Assembly (NCBI GenBank): GCA_031262165.1
Contig: JAISIF010000102.1
Span: 1 to 33,687 of the forward strand
Direction of reading: 5' to 3'
DNA length: 33,687 bases
Source: Myxococcales bacterium
GTDB taxonomy: Bacteria; Myxococcota; Myxococcia; Myxococcales; UBA5297
In this document: positions 6,994-14,084 of the stretch, in pieces
Numbering within the stretch: the first letter of the stretch is position 1
Layout of the letters: each line of letters starts with the position of its first letter
Notes under the pieces: generated by a model
The model's input: the letters and a program-made list of their open reading frames with translations, nothing else
The model's database searches: none
What the model was told of the DNA's origin: nothing
Made by a program: the position numbers and the translations under genes

Positions 6994-7738
6994 TGTTATC
7001 ATCTCCCACTATTTTATTTCTATCATAATAGCTTTTATGATAGAATAAATGGCTATATTTTACCAAACTGATAGTGTTGCCGGTAGTATAAGGAGACATC
7101 GAATTTATTGTTTTGTACAATGTGTCAATCAAATCTTTCAAAGTCATATAACCATCCGAGAATTGTTCTGGCTTGGTTTGAATGACCTTGTCGGTTTTTA
7201 TTGAGGGCAAGGCAAATGAGTTAGCAATTATATTATGTTTTAGAACTTCGTTCGCAGTACACTTAATCAAGCACTCAACCGCTGCTTTGGCGGAAGTAAA
7301 TGCCGCCATATCTGGATAATTGTATTTGACGGAATTGCAACTAAATGCGACAATTTTACCGCCGCCAACATTTTTCATAATGGGTATCACAGTCTGCAAC
7401 ATTCCAAATAGGGTCACATAGTGGCTATTTATAATCCTCTTTACCTCATCAAAACCAGTAACACACAATGATTTATGCTCCCAAAAGTCTCCTACACTAT
7501 GAATAAAAGTAAATTTTGAATCAAAATGCTTAGATATTGTTTCACCAACCAGCGACAGACACTTGGATTTAGTTAAATCCATCTTATCAAGAACGATGCA
7601 ATTTTTTGGCAATGATCTTTCTTGCTCTGACCGAGAAATAAGGATGAGTTCGCAACCAGCCTTTATTAAATGGTCGGCAAGCACTGTTCCGATTTCGGAT
7701 TTTGCACCAGCAATCACATATTTTCCTTTTTCCACCAT
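6986..7738 (-). CDS. Degenerate short-chain dehydrogenase/reductase-like protein (candidate system gene 1)
   Basis: 250 aa, with a Rossmann-fold SDR layout from the first strand KYVIAGAKSEIG to the C-terminus. Three family signatures are altered. The TGxxxGIG motif reads AGAKSEIG (a glycine replaced by Glu). The NNAG motif reads IHSVG. The catalytic YxxxK reads FTSAK (Tyr to Phe, Lys kept). The fold is clear, but classical oxidoreductase activity is doubtful; it may bind a nucleotide or act as a sensor. The start at 7738 has AGGAG upstream, and an in-frame ATG at 7804 lacks one. It is the first gene of the minus-strand AT-rich operon and overlaps the 2TM gene by 8 nt. It could alternatively be a functional atypical SDR. 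Confidence 0.8.
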   Translation of the reverse strand: MVEKGKYVIAGAKSEIGTVLADHLIKAGCELILISRSEQERSLPKNCIVLDKMDLTKSKCLSLVGETISKHFDSKFTFIHSVGDFWEHKSLCVTGFDEVKRIINSHYVTLFGMLQTVIPIMKNVGGGKIVAFSCNSVKYNYPDMAAFTSAKAAVECLIKCTANEVLKHNIIANSFALPSIKTDKVIQTKPEQFSDGYMTLKDLIDTLYKTINSMSPYTTGNTISLVKYSHLFYHKSYYDRNKIVGDDNND

Positions 7739-8027
7739 AAACTCGCTCTCCTTTCCAAATTCAAATGCGTGAATTGATCGGTGCTCAAAGTCGCTCGAAT
7801 TCATTCAAATCCATCAACGAATCGACCAAGCATCCGATCAAGCAGGCGGGCGCTTCTCTGCTCCACCCCCTGAAAAGGCAAGGGATAAATTTTGCGCGCG
7901 GATAATTTTATTGAGGAATTCTTAAGAAAGAATGGAAATGCTTAAACTGTTTTCAAGAAAGAATACCCCCGCGTTGTCCACTATTTCTCGTCGCTCTCGG
8001 AGGGATTTGATCGACCTCATCAGACGC
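7739..8027. other. AT-rich spacer between the accessory operon and the tRNA genes
   Basis: I see no gene here. The promoter of the minus-strand operon should lie within it, but no convincing -35/-10 pair was identified. Around 7875-7925 a short stretch (GGATAATT, then ATTGAGGAA, then TTCTTAAG) resembles the right end of the 167-bp repeat and may be a decayed relict. Confidence 0.4.
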
Positions 8028-8062
8028 AAAAAGCCCCCGAAACCTAATGGTTTCGAGGGCTT
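8028..8062 (-). terminator. Terminator of the tRNA-Val/tRNA-Asp transcript
   Basis: A 14-bp stem with one mismatch, AAGCCCCCGAAACC / GGTTTCGAGGGCTT, has a TAAT loop. On the minus strand it ends in TTTTT, 18 bp beyond the 3' end of tRNA-Asp. Confidence 0.85.
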
Positions 8063-8080
8063 AAAGACTTCTACAAGAAT

Positions 8081-8154
8081 CGGGGTGGACGGGACTCGAA
8101 CCCGCGCCCTTCGGCGTGACAGGCCGACGTTATAACCGACTTAACTACCACCCC
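8081..8154 (-). tRNA. tRNA-Asp (anticodon GTC)
   Basis: The minus strand folds as a complete 74-nt cloverleaf. It has acceptor arms GGGGTGG / CCACCCC with discriminator G, D-stem GTTA / TAAC, anticodon stem TCGGC / GCCGA around loop CTGTCAC (anticodon GTC), and T-loop TTCGAGT. CCA is not encoded. It lies 28 bp downstream of tRNA-Val in the same direction and faces the AT-rich island with its 3' end. Confidence 0.95.
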
Positions 8155-8182
8155 TGATATTCAATTTTTTGCAGCTCTACTG

Positions 8183-8256
8183 TGGGCGGAACAGGTCTCG
8201 AACCTGTGACCCCCGGCTTGTAAGGCCAGTGCTCTAACCAACTGAGCTACCCGCCC
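8183..8256 (-). tRNA. tRNA-Val (anticodon TAC)
   Basis: A 74-nt cloverleaf on the minus strand. The acceptor GGGCGGG pairs with TCCGCCC (one G-T), discriminator A, D-arm GCTC / GAGC, anticodon stem CTGGC / GCCGG with loop CTTACAA (anticodon TAC), and T-stem ACAGG / CCTGT. CCA is not encoded. It is first in a two-tRNA transcript with tRNA-Asp. Confidence 0.95.
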
Positions 8257-8411
8257 GGTGGCCCGAGGGGCCGTCAACAGCGGGCGGCCTTTTAGTCTCG
8301 TGATCCTGGCCGGTCAAGACTTTTTTTACGGCTTTTGTCGAATTTTTGCTGCCAGCGCCGCGTATCAGATCTTCCCTTGCCGCGTCCGTTGTGGCTTGGG
8401 CCCGCGCGCCC

Positions 8412-10400
8412 ATGAGTCTCATCACCGCACAGAACCTCAGCCTGGCCTTTGGGCCGAAGATCATCCTCGACGAGGCCTCATTCACTCTGAATGCCCGCGA
8501 TCGCGTGGGCCTCGTCGGCCCCAATGGCACGGGCAAGTCCACGCTCCTCAAAATCCTGGCAGGCGCGAGAGAACCCGACAGCGGGACCTTCACCTCGATG
8601 CGCGGCACGCGCGTCGGCTACCTGCCTCAGGACATCCTGGAGATGCCGCAGGGCTCGCTCATCGACACAGTGCTCGCCGCTGTCCCGGATCGTGCCCGTC
8701 TGAGCCAGCGCCAGGCGGCGCTCGAGTCCGCACTCGCCGAATCCAGGGACGAAGACGAGGAGCTCCAACTCGACCTCGCCACGCAGCTCACCGCTGTCCA
8801 CGAAGAGCTGTTGGCCTTCGAGGAGCGCTATGGCCGACATCAGGCCGAGCGCATCCTGATGGGCCTCGGGTTTCGCGTGGACGCCTTCGATCGGCCCGTG
8901 TCGATCCTCTCGGGCGGCTGGAAGATGCGCGCGGCGCTCGCTGGCCTCCTCCTGAGTGGCCCTGATCTGCTCCTGCTCGACGAGCCCACCAACCACCTCG
9001 ATCTGACGAGTCTCGTCTGGCTCGATGCCTTCCTGCGGCGCAGCCCGCACGCACTCATGCTCGTCAGCCACGATCGCGACTTCCTCAACCGCCAGATCGA
9101 CCGCGTCCTCTCGTTCGAACCCGAGGGCCTGCGCGGCTACAGCGGCAATTACGACGACTACCGCCAGCAGCGCACCGAAGAGGAGGAGCAGCTCGCCGCG
9201 CGCGTCAAGCGCCAGACGGCCCAGCGCGCAGCGACCGAGGCCTTCATCGAGCGCTTTCGTTACAAGGCGACCAAGGCACGCCAAGTCCAGAGTCGCATCC
9301 GCCAGCTCGACAAAGAAGAGGTGCTCACGGTCCTCGAACGCCGCGCGGCCATCGCCTTCCGCTTCCCCGAGGTCGCCCGCTCGGGCCAGGACGTGCTCAC
9401 GCTCCAGGGCATCGACAAGGCCTTTGGCTCGAACGTCGTCTATCGCGACCTGACCCAGACGGTCCGCCGTGGCGAGCGCATCGCCATCATCGGCGCGAAC
9501 GGCGCTGGCAAGACCACGCTCCTCAAGATCGTCGCGGGCGAGCTGCCGCAGGATCGCGGCGAGGTGACGTGCGGCCTGAACGTGCAGATGGCCTACTACG
9601 CCCAGCACCACACCGAGCTGCTCGACCCGCGCAAGACCATCCTCGACGAGATCTGGTCGCTCGTTCCCGACAGGCCGCAGTCGTGGGTGCGCGGCGTGCT
9701 CGGCGCCTTCCTCTTCACCGGCGACGACGTGGACAAGAGGATCGCCGTGCTGTCCGGCGGCGAGCGGGCGCGCGTGGCCTTGGCGCGGCTGCTCGTCATC
9801 CCCTCGAACCTGATCCTGATGGACGAGCCGACGAACCACCTGGACATCGACTCGGCCGACCGGCTCATCGAGGCGCTGAAGGGCTATGGCGGCACGCTGC
9901 TCTTCGTCTCGCACAACCGCGCGTTCATCGACGCGCTGGCCACGCGCGTCTGGGACGTGCAGGGCGGCGGCATCGTCGATTGGCCAGGCAACCTGAGCGA
10001 CTACCTGCACCATCTGGAGGTGGCCTCGGCAGCGCAGGGTAGAGACGCCACGCCACGCTCTCCGACCTCGACCTCGACCTCGTCCGACGCGGGCAAGGAG
10101 AAGGAGACGGACAAGGAGCGGCGGCGGCGCGAGGCCGAGGCGCGCAACGCGATGAACGCGAAGCTCCGGCCCCTCCGAGAGGCGCGCGACAGGTGCGAAA
10201 AAGAGATTGCCGAACTCGAAAAAGAACAGGCCGAGCTCGAACCCAAGCTGGCCGACGGCGCGCTCTACGACGACTTCGCGACGGCCCGGGCCTTGACCGA
10301 GCGCTACGAGGGCAACGCGCAGGCCCTCGAAGATGCCATGGCGCGCTGGGCCGAGGCCCAGGAGACGCTCGAAGCGCTGGAGTCGGCGCTGAGCCGCTGA
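8412..10400 (+). CDS. ABC-F family ATPase (duplicated ATP-binding cassette protein)
   Basis: 662 aa, no membrane segments. Two ABC domains are present. The first has Walker A GPNGTGKST (residues 36-44), signature LSGGWKMRAALA and Walker B LLLLDEPTNHLD. The second has GANGAGKTT, LSGGERARVALARLL and LILMDEPTNHLD. The region between them is the charged linker typical of ABC-F proteins. A C-terminal helical coiled coil (ERRRREAEARN onward, and CEKEIAELEKEQAELEPKL) follows, as in Uup and some YheS proteins. ABC-F members act on the ribosome, in translation rescue or antibiotic protection, rather than in transport. The start at 8412 (MSLITAQNLSLAF) gives the standard N-terminus; an in-frame ATG at 8346 adds an unrelated leader. 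Whether it is Uup- or YheS-type cannot be settled by eye. Confidence 0.93.
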   Translation: MSLITAQNLSLAFGPKIILDEASFTLNARDRVGLVGPNGTGKSTLLKILAGAREPDSGTFTSMRGTRVGYLPQDILEMPQGSLIDTVLAAVPDRARLSQRQAALESALAESRDEDEELQLDLATQLTAVHEELLAFEERYGRHQAERILMGLGFRVDAFDRPVSILSGGWKMRAALAGLLLSGPDLLLLDEPTNHLDLTSLVWLDAFLRRSPHALMLVSHDRDFLNRQIDRVLSFEPEGLRGYSGNYDDYRQQRTEEEEQLAARVKRQTAQRAATEAFIERFRYKATKARQVQSRIRQLDKEEVLTVLERRAAIAFRFPEVARSGQDVLTLQGIDKAFGSNVVYRDLTQTVRRGERIAIIGANGAGKTTLLKIVAGELPQDRGEVTCGLNVQMAYYAQHHTELLDPRKTILDEIWSLVPDRPQSWVRGVLGAFLFTGDDVDKRIAVLSGGERARVALARLLVIPSNLILMDEPTNHLDIDSADRLIEALKGYGGTLLFVSHNRAFIDALATRVWDVQGGGIVDWPGNLSDYLHHLEVASAAQGRDATPRSPTSTSTSSDAGKEKETDKERRRREAEARNAMNAKLRPLREARDRCEKEIAELEKEQAELEPKLADGALYDDFATARALTERYEGNAQALEDAMARWAEAQETLEALESALSR

Positions 10401-10630
10401 GCTGCTGAGTGAGCCGTCGAGGCGCTCACCTCCGAGGTGGTCCGAGATAGTTGTCTGCATCTCTAGTGACTCTCACCTCGACTTCGGACCGACCCGTCCA
10501 CCCGACCTCCTTCCCCTTTGGGGCTGCCCTGAATTGCCGAGCTGGCGAGGCGACCCTAGCTTCAACGGAAAGGGGGAGTCTGGATTTGGGGGTGTCCATT
10601 TCGGTGGGCACCCATCGGGGGAGGCAAAGG

Positions 10631-11680
10631 ATGCGGGCTTGGCGTTGGGGTTGGCGGCGGAGCACGCGGCAGGCGCTGCTCGTCGGTGCCATTGGGATTC
10701 TGGGGATGGGGAGCGCCATGGCGCAGGCAGGCGCGGGGATCGTCTCCCGCGAGATGCGCTCGTCGCTGGAGGAGAAGGCACGCAGGACATCGATCGAATC
10801 ACTCGAAGCGCTGGCCTCTGGGGTGGAGGGGATGAGGGTGGCGACGGCGGTCGAGTCGAACGACAGACGCGCGCAACCACGCCTCACAGCGGGCGTTGCC
10901 ATTGCTCCGACGGCCACCTCCACGACACAGATGGATCCGAACGCCTGGGCGTTCGACGACAGCGACGAGGCGTTGAGCGCGGACGAGCTGTGGGCAGCGG
11001 AGCAACTCCAGCTCAGCGGGCGCTTTGCCGCGCCATTCCAGGGCGAGCACATCTACCCGCGCATCGGCCTGGGGAGCTCGTTCTTCATCGGGCAGGGCGT
11101 CGATGGTGGGCTCAACCAGTTCGTCGGCCAGTTCGATCTGTCGCTCTATTGGATCGACCTGCACGTGCCCTACAGCAACCTCATAGACGGCGAGCGCCTG
11201 CCGACCCGCATCCGGGTGGACATGAAGATCCCGATCCCGGTCCCGATCGACTCGGCCAGCCGCTTTGCCCTGATGGGCGGCGCGACCTTCTCCGACGAAT
11301 ACCCGCAGCTCATCGACAGCGTGCGGTTCCAGGTCGCCTGGGGCTACGGCGGCGAGGTGCTCTCGTTCCAGGTGCGCGGCGGCTATGGCTATCGAGACAC
11401 CTTTGACCAGAGCCAGATGAAGCAGGGCTTCCTGTATGGGTCGACGCTCGGCCTCAACCTCGGCCCGGTGCAGCCACTCCTTGAGATCGATGGCGTGCGC
11501 TTCGACGACCTCACGGGCCAGGTCGACTTCATCCCGGGCATCCGCTTCTACCCGCTCGACACGCCGAGCCTGCGGTTGGGCATCGCGGCCTTGTTCACCT
11601 TCACGCACGAGCCAGGGGACTCGACACTCAAGCGACGGCGCTTCGGCACGATGTTCCAGATGAGCTACGATTTCCTCTGA
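10631..11680 (+). CDS. Secreted hypothetical protein, possible outer-membrane beta-barrel
   Basis: 349 aa. The basic N-terminus MRAWRWGWRRSTRQALLVG and hydrophobic core lead to a likely signal peptidase site near AMA-QA (residue ~31). After about residue 130 the sequence is rich in alternating hydrophobic/polar strands with Gly and aromatic residues (FVGQFDLSLYWIDLHV, EVLSFQVRGGYGYRD, LYGSTLGLNLGPVQPLLEI). It ends ...FGTMFQMSYDFL, with a terminal aromatic/Leu as in many outer-membrane barrels. GGGAGG lies upstream of the ATG at 10631; the frame is open further upstream, but without a signal-like start. I do not recognise the family. A strong terminator follows at 11731, so it is monocistronic. 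Confidence 0.7.
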   Translation: MRAWRWGWRRSTRQALLVGAIGILGMGSAMAQAGAGIVSREMRSSLEEKARRTSIESLEALASGVEGMRVATAVESNDRRAQPRLTAGVAIAPTATSTTQMDPNAWAFDDSDEALSADELWAAEQLQLSGRFAAPFQGEHIYPRIGLGSSFFIGQGVDGGLNQFVGQFDLSLYWIDLHVPYSNLIDGERLPTRIRVDMKIPIPVPIDSASRFALMGGATFSDEYPQLIDSVRFQVAWGYGGEVLSFQVRGGYGYRDTFDQSQMKQGFLYGSTLGLNLGPVQPLLEIDGVRFDDLTGQVDFIPGIRFYPLDTPSLRLGIAALFTFTHEPGDSTLKRRRFGTMFQMSYDFL

Positions 11681-11730
11681 GGCAGGGGCCACGCCTGATT
11701 CCAGACGAAGCTGATGTGGCCTACCGATTC

Positions 11731-11764
11731 ACGCCGCTCGATGCGTCGAGTGGCGTTTTTTTTG
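11731..11764 (+). terminator. Rho-independent terminator
   Basis: Stem ACGCCGCTCGA / TCGAGTGGCGT (11 positions, one G-T), loop TGCG, followed by a run of eight T. It is 50 bp after the stop codon of the secreted-protein gene. Confidence 0.92.
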
Positions 11765-11969
11765 AGCAGCACTTGCCGCCTGAGCATTGCCTCCGATTCT
11801 TTCGAAGATTGGATAAATTCAATGATTCGCTGAATCTTCAATATTTTGGCAGCAATCGAATTCTATCGATTCCAATCGGAACTCCCATTTTCAGCGATGG
11901 TATCGTCAACGAAATATTTGAATAGCCAGTCGTTTTCCAAATGTCTCTACTTGGAAAAAACATCCTCTT

Positions 11970-12055
11970 TGTGAGGAGCGGAGACGAAGCAATCCCGTAA
12001 TGTTTGTGACGACGGACGAGCGCCTTGGATTGCCTCGCTTCGCTCGCAATGACGA
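11970..12055. repeat. REP-type inverted repeat (GAGGAGCGAAGCGACGAAGCAATCC class)
   Basis: The left arm GTGAGGAGCGGAGACGAAGC leads to AATCCC. The right arm starts GGATTGCCTCGCTTCGCTCG and ends CAATGAC. This is the widespread bacterial inverted repeat that translates as SLRAKRGNP in one frame. Open frames crossing it should not be called as genes. It sits in the gene-free 11765-12361 spacer. Confidence 0.75.
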
Positions 12056-12076
12056 GTCGCTGAAAGTGAATTGATG

Positions 12077-12194
12077 TGTTTCAAAACCGCATTCACACAA
12101 AACTTTCATCGCGTATGAACGCGATAAATCGCGCTCTCTATTCTCAATAGTTGAACCGAACAGGGAGTCATGAATGGCGCTGCTACAAGAAGAC
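12077..12194. repeat. 118-bp dispersed structured repeat, copy 1
   Basis: It matches 18182-18299 at roughly three quarters of positions over the same 118-bp length and in the same orientation. Shared blocks include CAAAACCG, CTCTATTC and GAACCGAACAGGG followed by CATGAATGG. It contains hairpin ATCGCGT-ATGA-ACGCGAT followed by GCGAT-AA-ATCGC. It lies between the terminator at 11731 and the third copy of the 167-bp element. No gene is evident; one frame is conserved between copies, but no more than the nucleotides. Confidence 0.65.
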
Positions 12195-12361
12195 ATCGCA
12201 TCAGCGAGATAGAGGTATTGGAATTGATCTAATAATTTGAAGACGAGGCTCTCGAGTATTTCATCGACACGGTCCGCACAGAGGGGGTGCGTCGAGTCAA
12301 TCGAAAACAAGGGCCACCCCGCGCTGCTCCCAGTGGCTCCTTGACCCAGGCACCACGGCCC

Positions 12362-12526
12362 CCTAAGGCCTTATCCCTCCATTAGGACCGAGCAACGCGA
12401 AGGATGGGGAATGTCAGACGAGGCGCGGGGCGAGATCTTCCAGACGGAAGTGAGCATCGAAGCGACGAAGGCTGGCGTTTCACGGATGAGCGGGGCGACG
12501 GGATAATTGAGAGATAAGTTCTTATT
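12362..12526. repeat. 167-bp dispersed element, copy 3
   Basis: Third copy of the element at 1530 and 2503, in the same orientation. The left end is CTAAGGCCTTATCCCTCC and the right end GAGAGATAAGTTCTTAT. The internal arms here are AATGTCAG and CTGGCGTT, which still pair as RNA through two G-U wobbles. The hairpin CTTCC-AGAC-GGAAG is kept. The end is 26 bp upstream of the ATG at 12553. Confidence 0.78.
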
Positions 12527-12552
12527 TCAAAACGATGATGACGAGGTGAAAC

Positions 12553-12807
12553 ATGGAGAAGTTTTGTCAGAGCTGCGGAATGCCAATGAAATCAGATCCC
12601 AATGGCTCTGGGACGAACGCCGATGGCACCAAGAGCGACATGTATTGTTCCTATTGCTACGAGGCCGGGAAATTCACCGCGGATTGCACCGCCAAAGAGA
12701 TGCAGGAATTCTGTAAAAACAAAATGAAAGAGCTGGGGATGTCGTCGTTCAAGGCATGGCTCTTCTCGCGCCCCATCCCATCGCTGAAGCGTTGGAAGCA
12801 GCGGTAG
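12553..12807 (+). CDS. Small zinc-ribbon protein
   Basis: 84 aa. Two CxxC pairs, CQSC (residues 5-8) and CSYC (32-35), lie around the stretch GTNADGTKSDMY. This is the pattern of the putative zinc-ribbon domain (Zn_ribbon_2 type, CQSCGMP...GTNADG...YCxYC). The remainder is a helical segment ending in a basic tail. GAGGT lies 6 nt before the ATG. Function is unknown; such proteins are usually stand-alone small metal-binding proteins. The third copy of the 167-bp element lies immediately upstream. Confidence 0.85.
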   Translation: MEKFCQSCGMPMKSDPNGSGTNADGTKSDMYCSYCYEAGKFTADCTAKEMQEFCKNKMKELGMSSFKAWLFSRPIPSLKRWKQR

Positions 12808-12923
12808 AGGCAGGCAATCGCCCCAATCATGCGCTGGCTGGACAATCGACCGCGACGCACTCTCCGCCGCCAATCGAAGGGTGACGGCGACAACGACGGT
12901 TTGGAAGGGATCAGGAGGCAATG

Positions 12924-13892
12924 ATGAAAGTTTTGGTGACCGGCGGCGCAGGCTTCATTGGTTCGCACGTCGTCGATGGCGCCCTGAGGGCAGGGCACGA
13001 GGTGGTGGTCCTAGACGATCTGTCGAGCGGGCGGCGCGAGAACCTCGACCCACGGGCCAAGCTGTACGTCCTGGACATCCGCTCGAAAGAGGCAGCCGAG
13101 CTCATCCTCGACGAGCAGCCCGAGGCCATGTTCCACCTGGCCGCACAGATGGACGTGCGTCGCTCGTGTGCTGACCCGCGCTTCGACGCGGACGTGAACC
13201 TCGGCGGCTTGCTCAATCTGATGGAGGCCTCGGTGCGCGCGGGGAGCGTGAAGCGCGTCGTCTTCTCCTCGACCGGCGGGGCCATCTACGGCGAGCAGGA
13301 CCATTTCCCTGCGGACGAAACCCACCCGACGCGCCCCTGCTCTCCCTATGGCGTGTCCAAAGCGGGCAGCGAGCTCTACCTAGGCTACTACCGCGCCCAA
13401 TTCGGGCTCTCCTACGCGGCGCTGCGCTACGCGAACGTCTATGGGCCGCGCCAGAACCCGCACGGCGAGGCGGGCGTGGTGGCCATCTTCTGCGAGCGCC
13501 TGCTCAGCGGCCGCGAATGCGTCATCTATGGCGATGGCGGGCAGACGCGCGACTTCGTCTTCGTCGGCGACGTGGTCCGCGCCAACCTGCTCGCACTCGA
13601 GAGCGACTACGTCGGCGCGCTCAACGTCGGCACAGGTGTGGAGACGGACGTGAACGCGCTCTACGCCGCGCTTGCCAGGGCCGTCGGGACAGACCGGCCC
13701 GCGCGCCACGAGCCCCAGAAGCCGGGCGAGCAGCGCCGAAGCGTCATCACGCCAGCTCTTGCCAAGCGGATCCTCGGCTTCGCGCCCGAGGTCAGCCTCG
13801 ACGAGGGGATTGCCCAAACCGTGGCCTTCTTCAGGGCGCGGCAGGCGGCGCTCAGCGAAAGCGAGCTCCTTTCTTCGACGCTCATTCAATGA
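12924..13892 (+). CDS. NAD-dependent sugar-nucleotide epimerase/dehydratase (GalE-like)
   Basis: 322 aa, extended SDR. The NAD-binding motif GGAGFIG is at residues 7-13. An Asp-Asp pair after the second strand (VVLDDLSSG) suits NAD binding. The catalytic set is FSSTGGAIYG with Y142GVSK146. The substrate region contains RYANVYGPRQ, and IYGDGGQTRDFVFVGDV is the usual lead to the second nucleotide-binding segment. Family members interconvert UDP-sugars (for example UDP-Glc/UDP-Gal) for surface polysaccharides. ATG 12924 is preferred over 12921 for spacing to AGGAGG. It is convergent with the squalene/phytoene synthase gene downstream. The substrate cannot be fixed by sequence alone. Confidence 0.9.
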   Translation: MKVLVTGGAGFIGSHVVDGALRAGHEVVVLDDLSSGRRENLDPRAKLYVLDIRSKEAAELILDEQPEAMFHLAAQMDVRRSCADPRFDADVNLGGLLNLMEASVRAGSVKRVVFSSTGGAIYGEQDHFPADETHPTRPCSPYGVSKAGSELYLGYYRAQFGLSYAALRYANVYGPRQNPHGEAGVVAIFCERLLSGRECVIYGDGGQTRDFVFVGDVVRANLLALESDYVGALNVGTGVETDVNALYAALARAVGTDRPARHEPQKPGEQRRSVITPALAKRILGFAPEVSLDEGIAQTVAFFRARQAALSESELLSSTLIQ

Positions 13893-13946
13893 ATTGCAGG
13901 GCGGTCGAATTCTCTGCCGACCTCGCTCTGGTTCGACGCGTTTTGG

Positions 13947-14070
13947 GTAGGGGCACGGCTTGCCGTGCCCGGTCGAACACCTTGCCGATAGACGCAAGAT
14001 GGCCGACCCAAGGCTCGCACCCAAGGGGCGCCCCGACACGTCAAGATTCGACACGAGGACCGGCCCCTAC
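13947..14070. repeat. GTAGGGGC-bounded palindromic element
   Basis: GTAGGGGC at 13947-13954 is matched by GCCCCTAC at 14063-14070. Just inside the left end is the hairpin GGGCACGGC-TT-GCCGTGCCC, itself framed by GTTCGAC (13931) and GTCGAAC (13972). It fills the gap between two convergent genes and could end transcription in both directions. Related sequences are at 4666-4844 and 24962-25059. Confidence 0.6.
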
Positions 14071-14084
14071 GAATGAAGCCGAGG

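Noticed and set aside
7932-8135. 67-codon plus-strand frame next to the tRNA genes
   Set aside because: It overlaps the tRNA terminator and the tRNA-Asp gene itself and has no domain.
8081-8154. tRNA-Asp as an integration site with a duplicated 3' end
   Set aside because: I looked for a second copy of the tRNA 3' end at the far side of the island (4640-4900) and saw none; no integrase gene is present.
8478-10460. 660-codon open frame antisense to the ABC-F gene
   Set aside because: Same cause: high third-position GC keeps the reverse frame free of stops. Arg/Leu/Val/Glu-rich sequence without motifs.
11716-11925. 69-codon plus-strand frame after the secreted-protein gene
   Set aside because: It starts inside a strong terminator hairpin, has no ribosome binding site and matches no family I recognise.
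11906-12310. 134-codon minus-strand frame in the 11765-12361 spacer
   Set aside because: It runs across the REP repeat, giving the telltale SLRAKRGNP peptide, and across the 118-bp repeat; not a gene.
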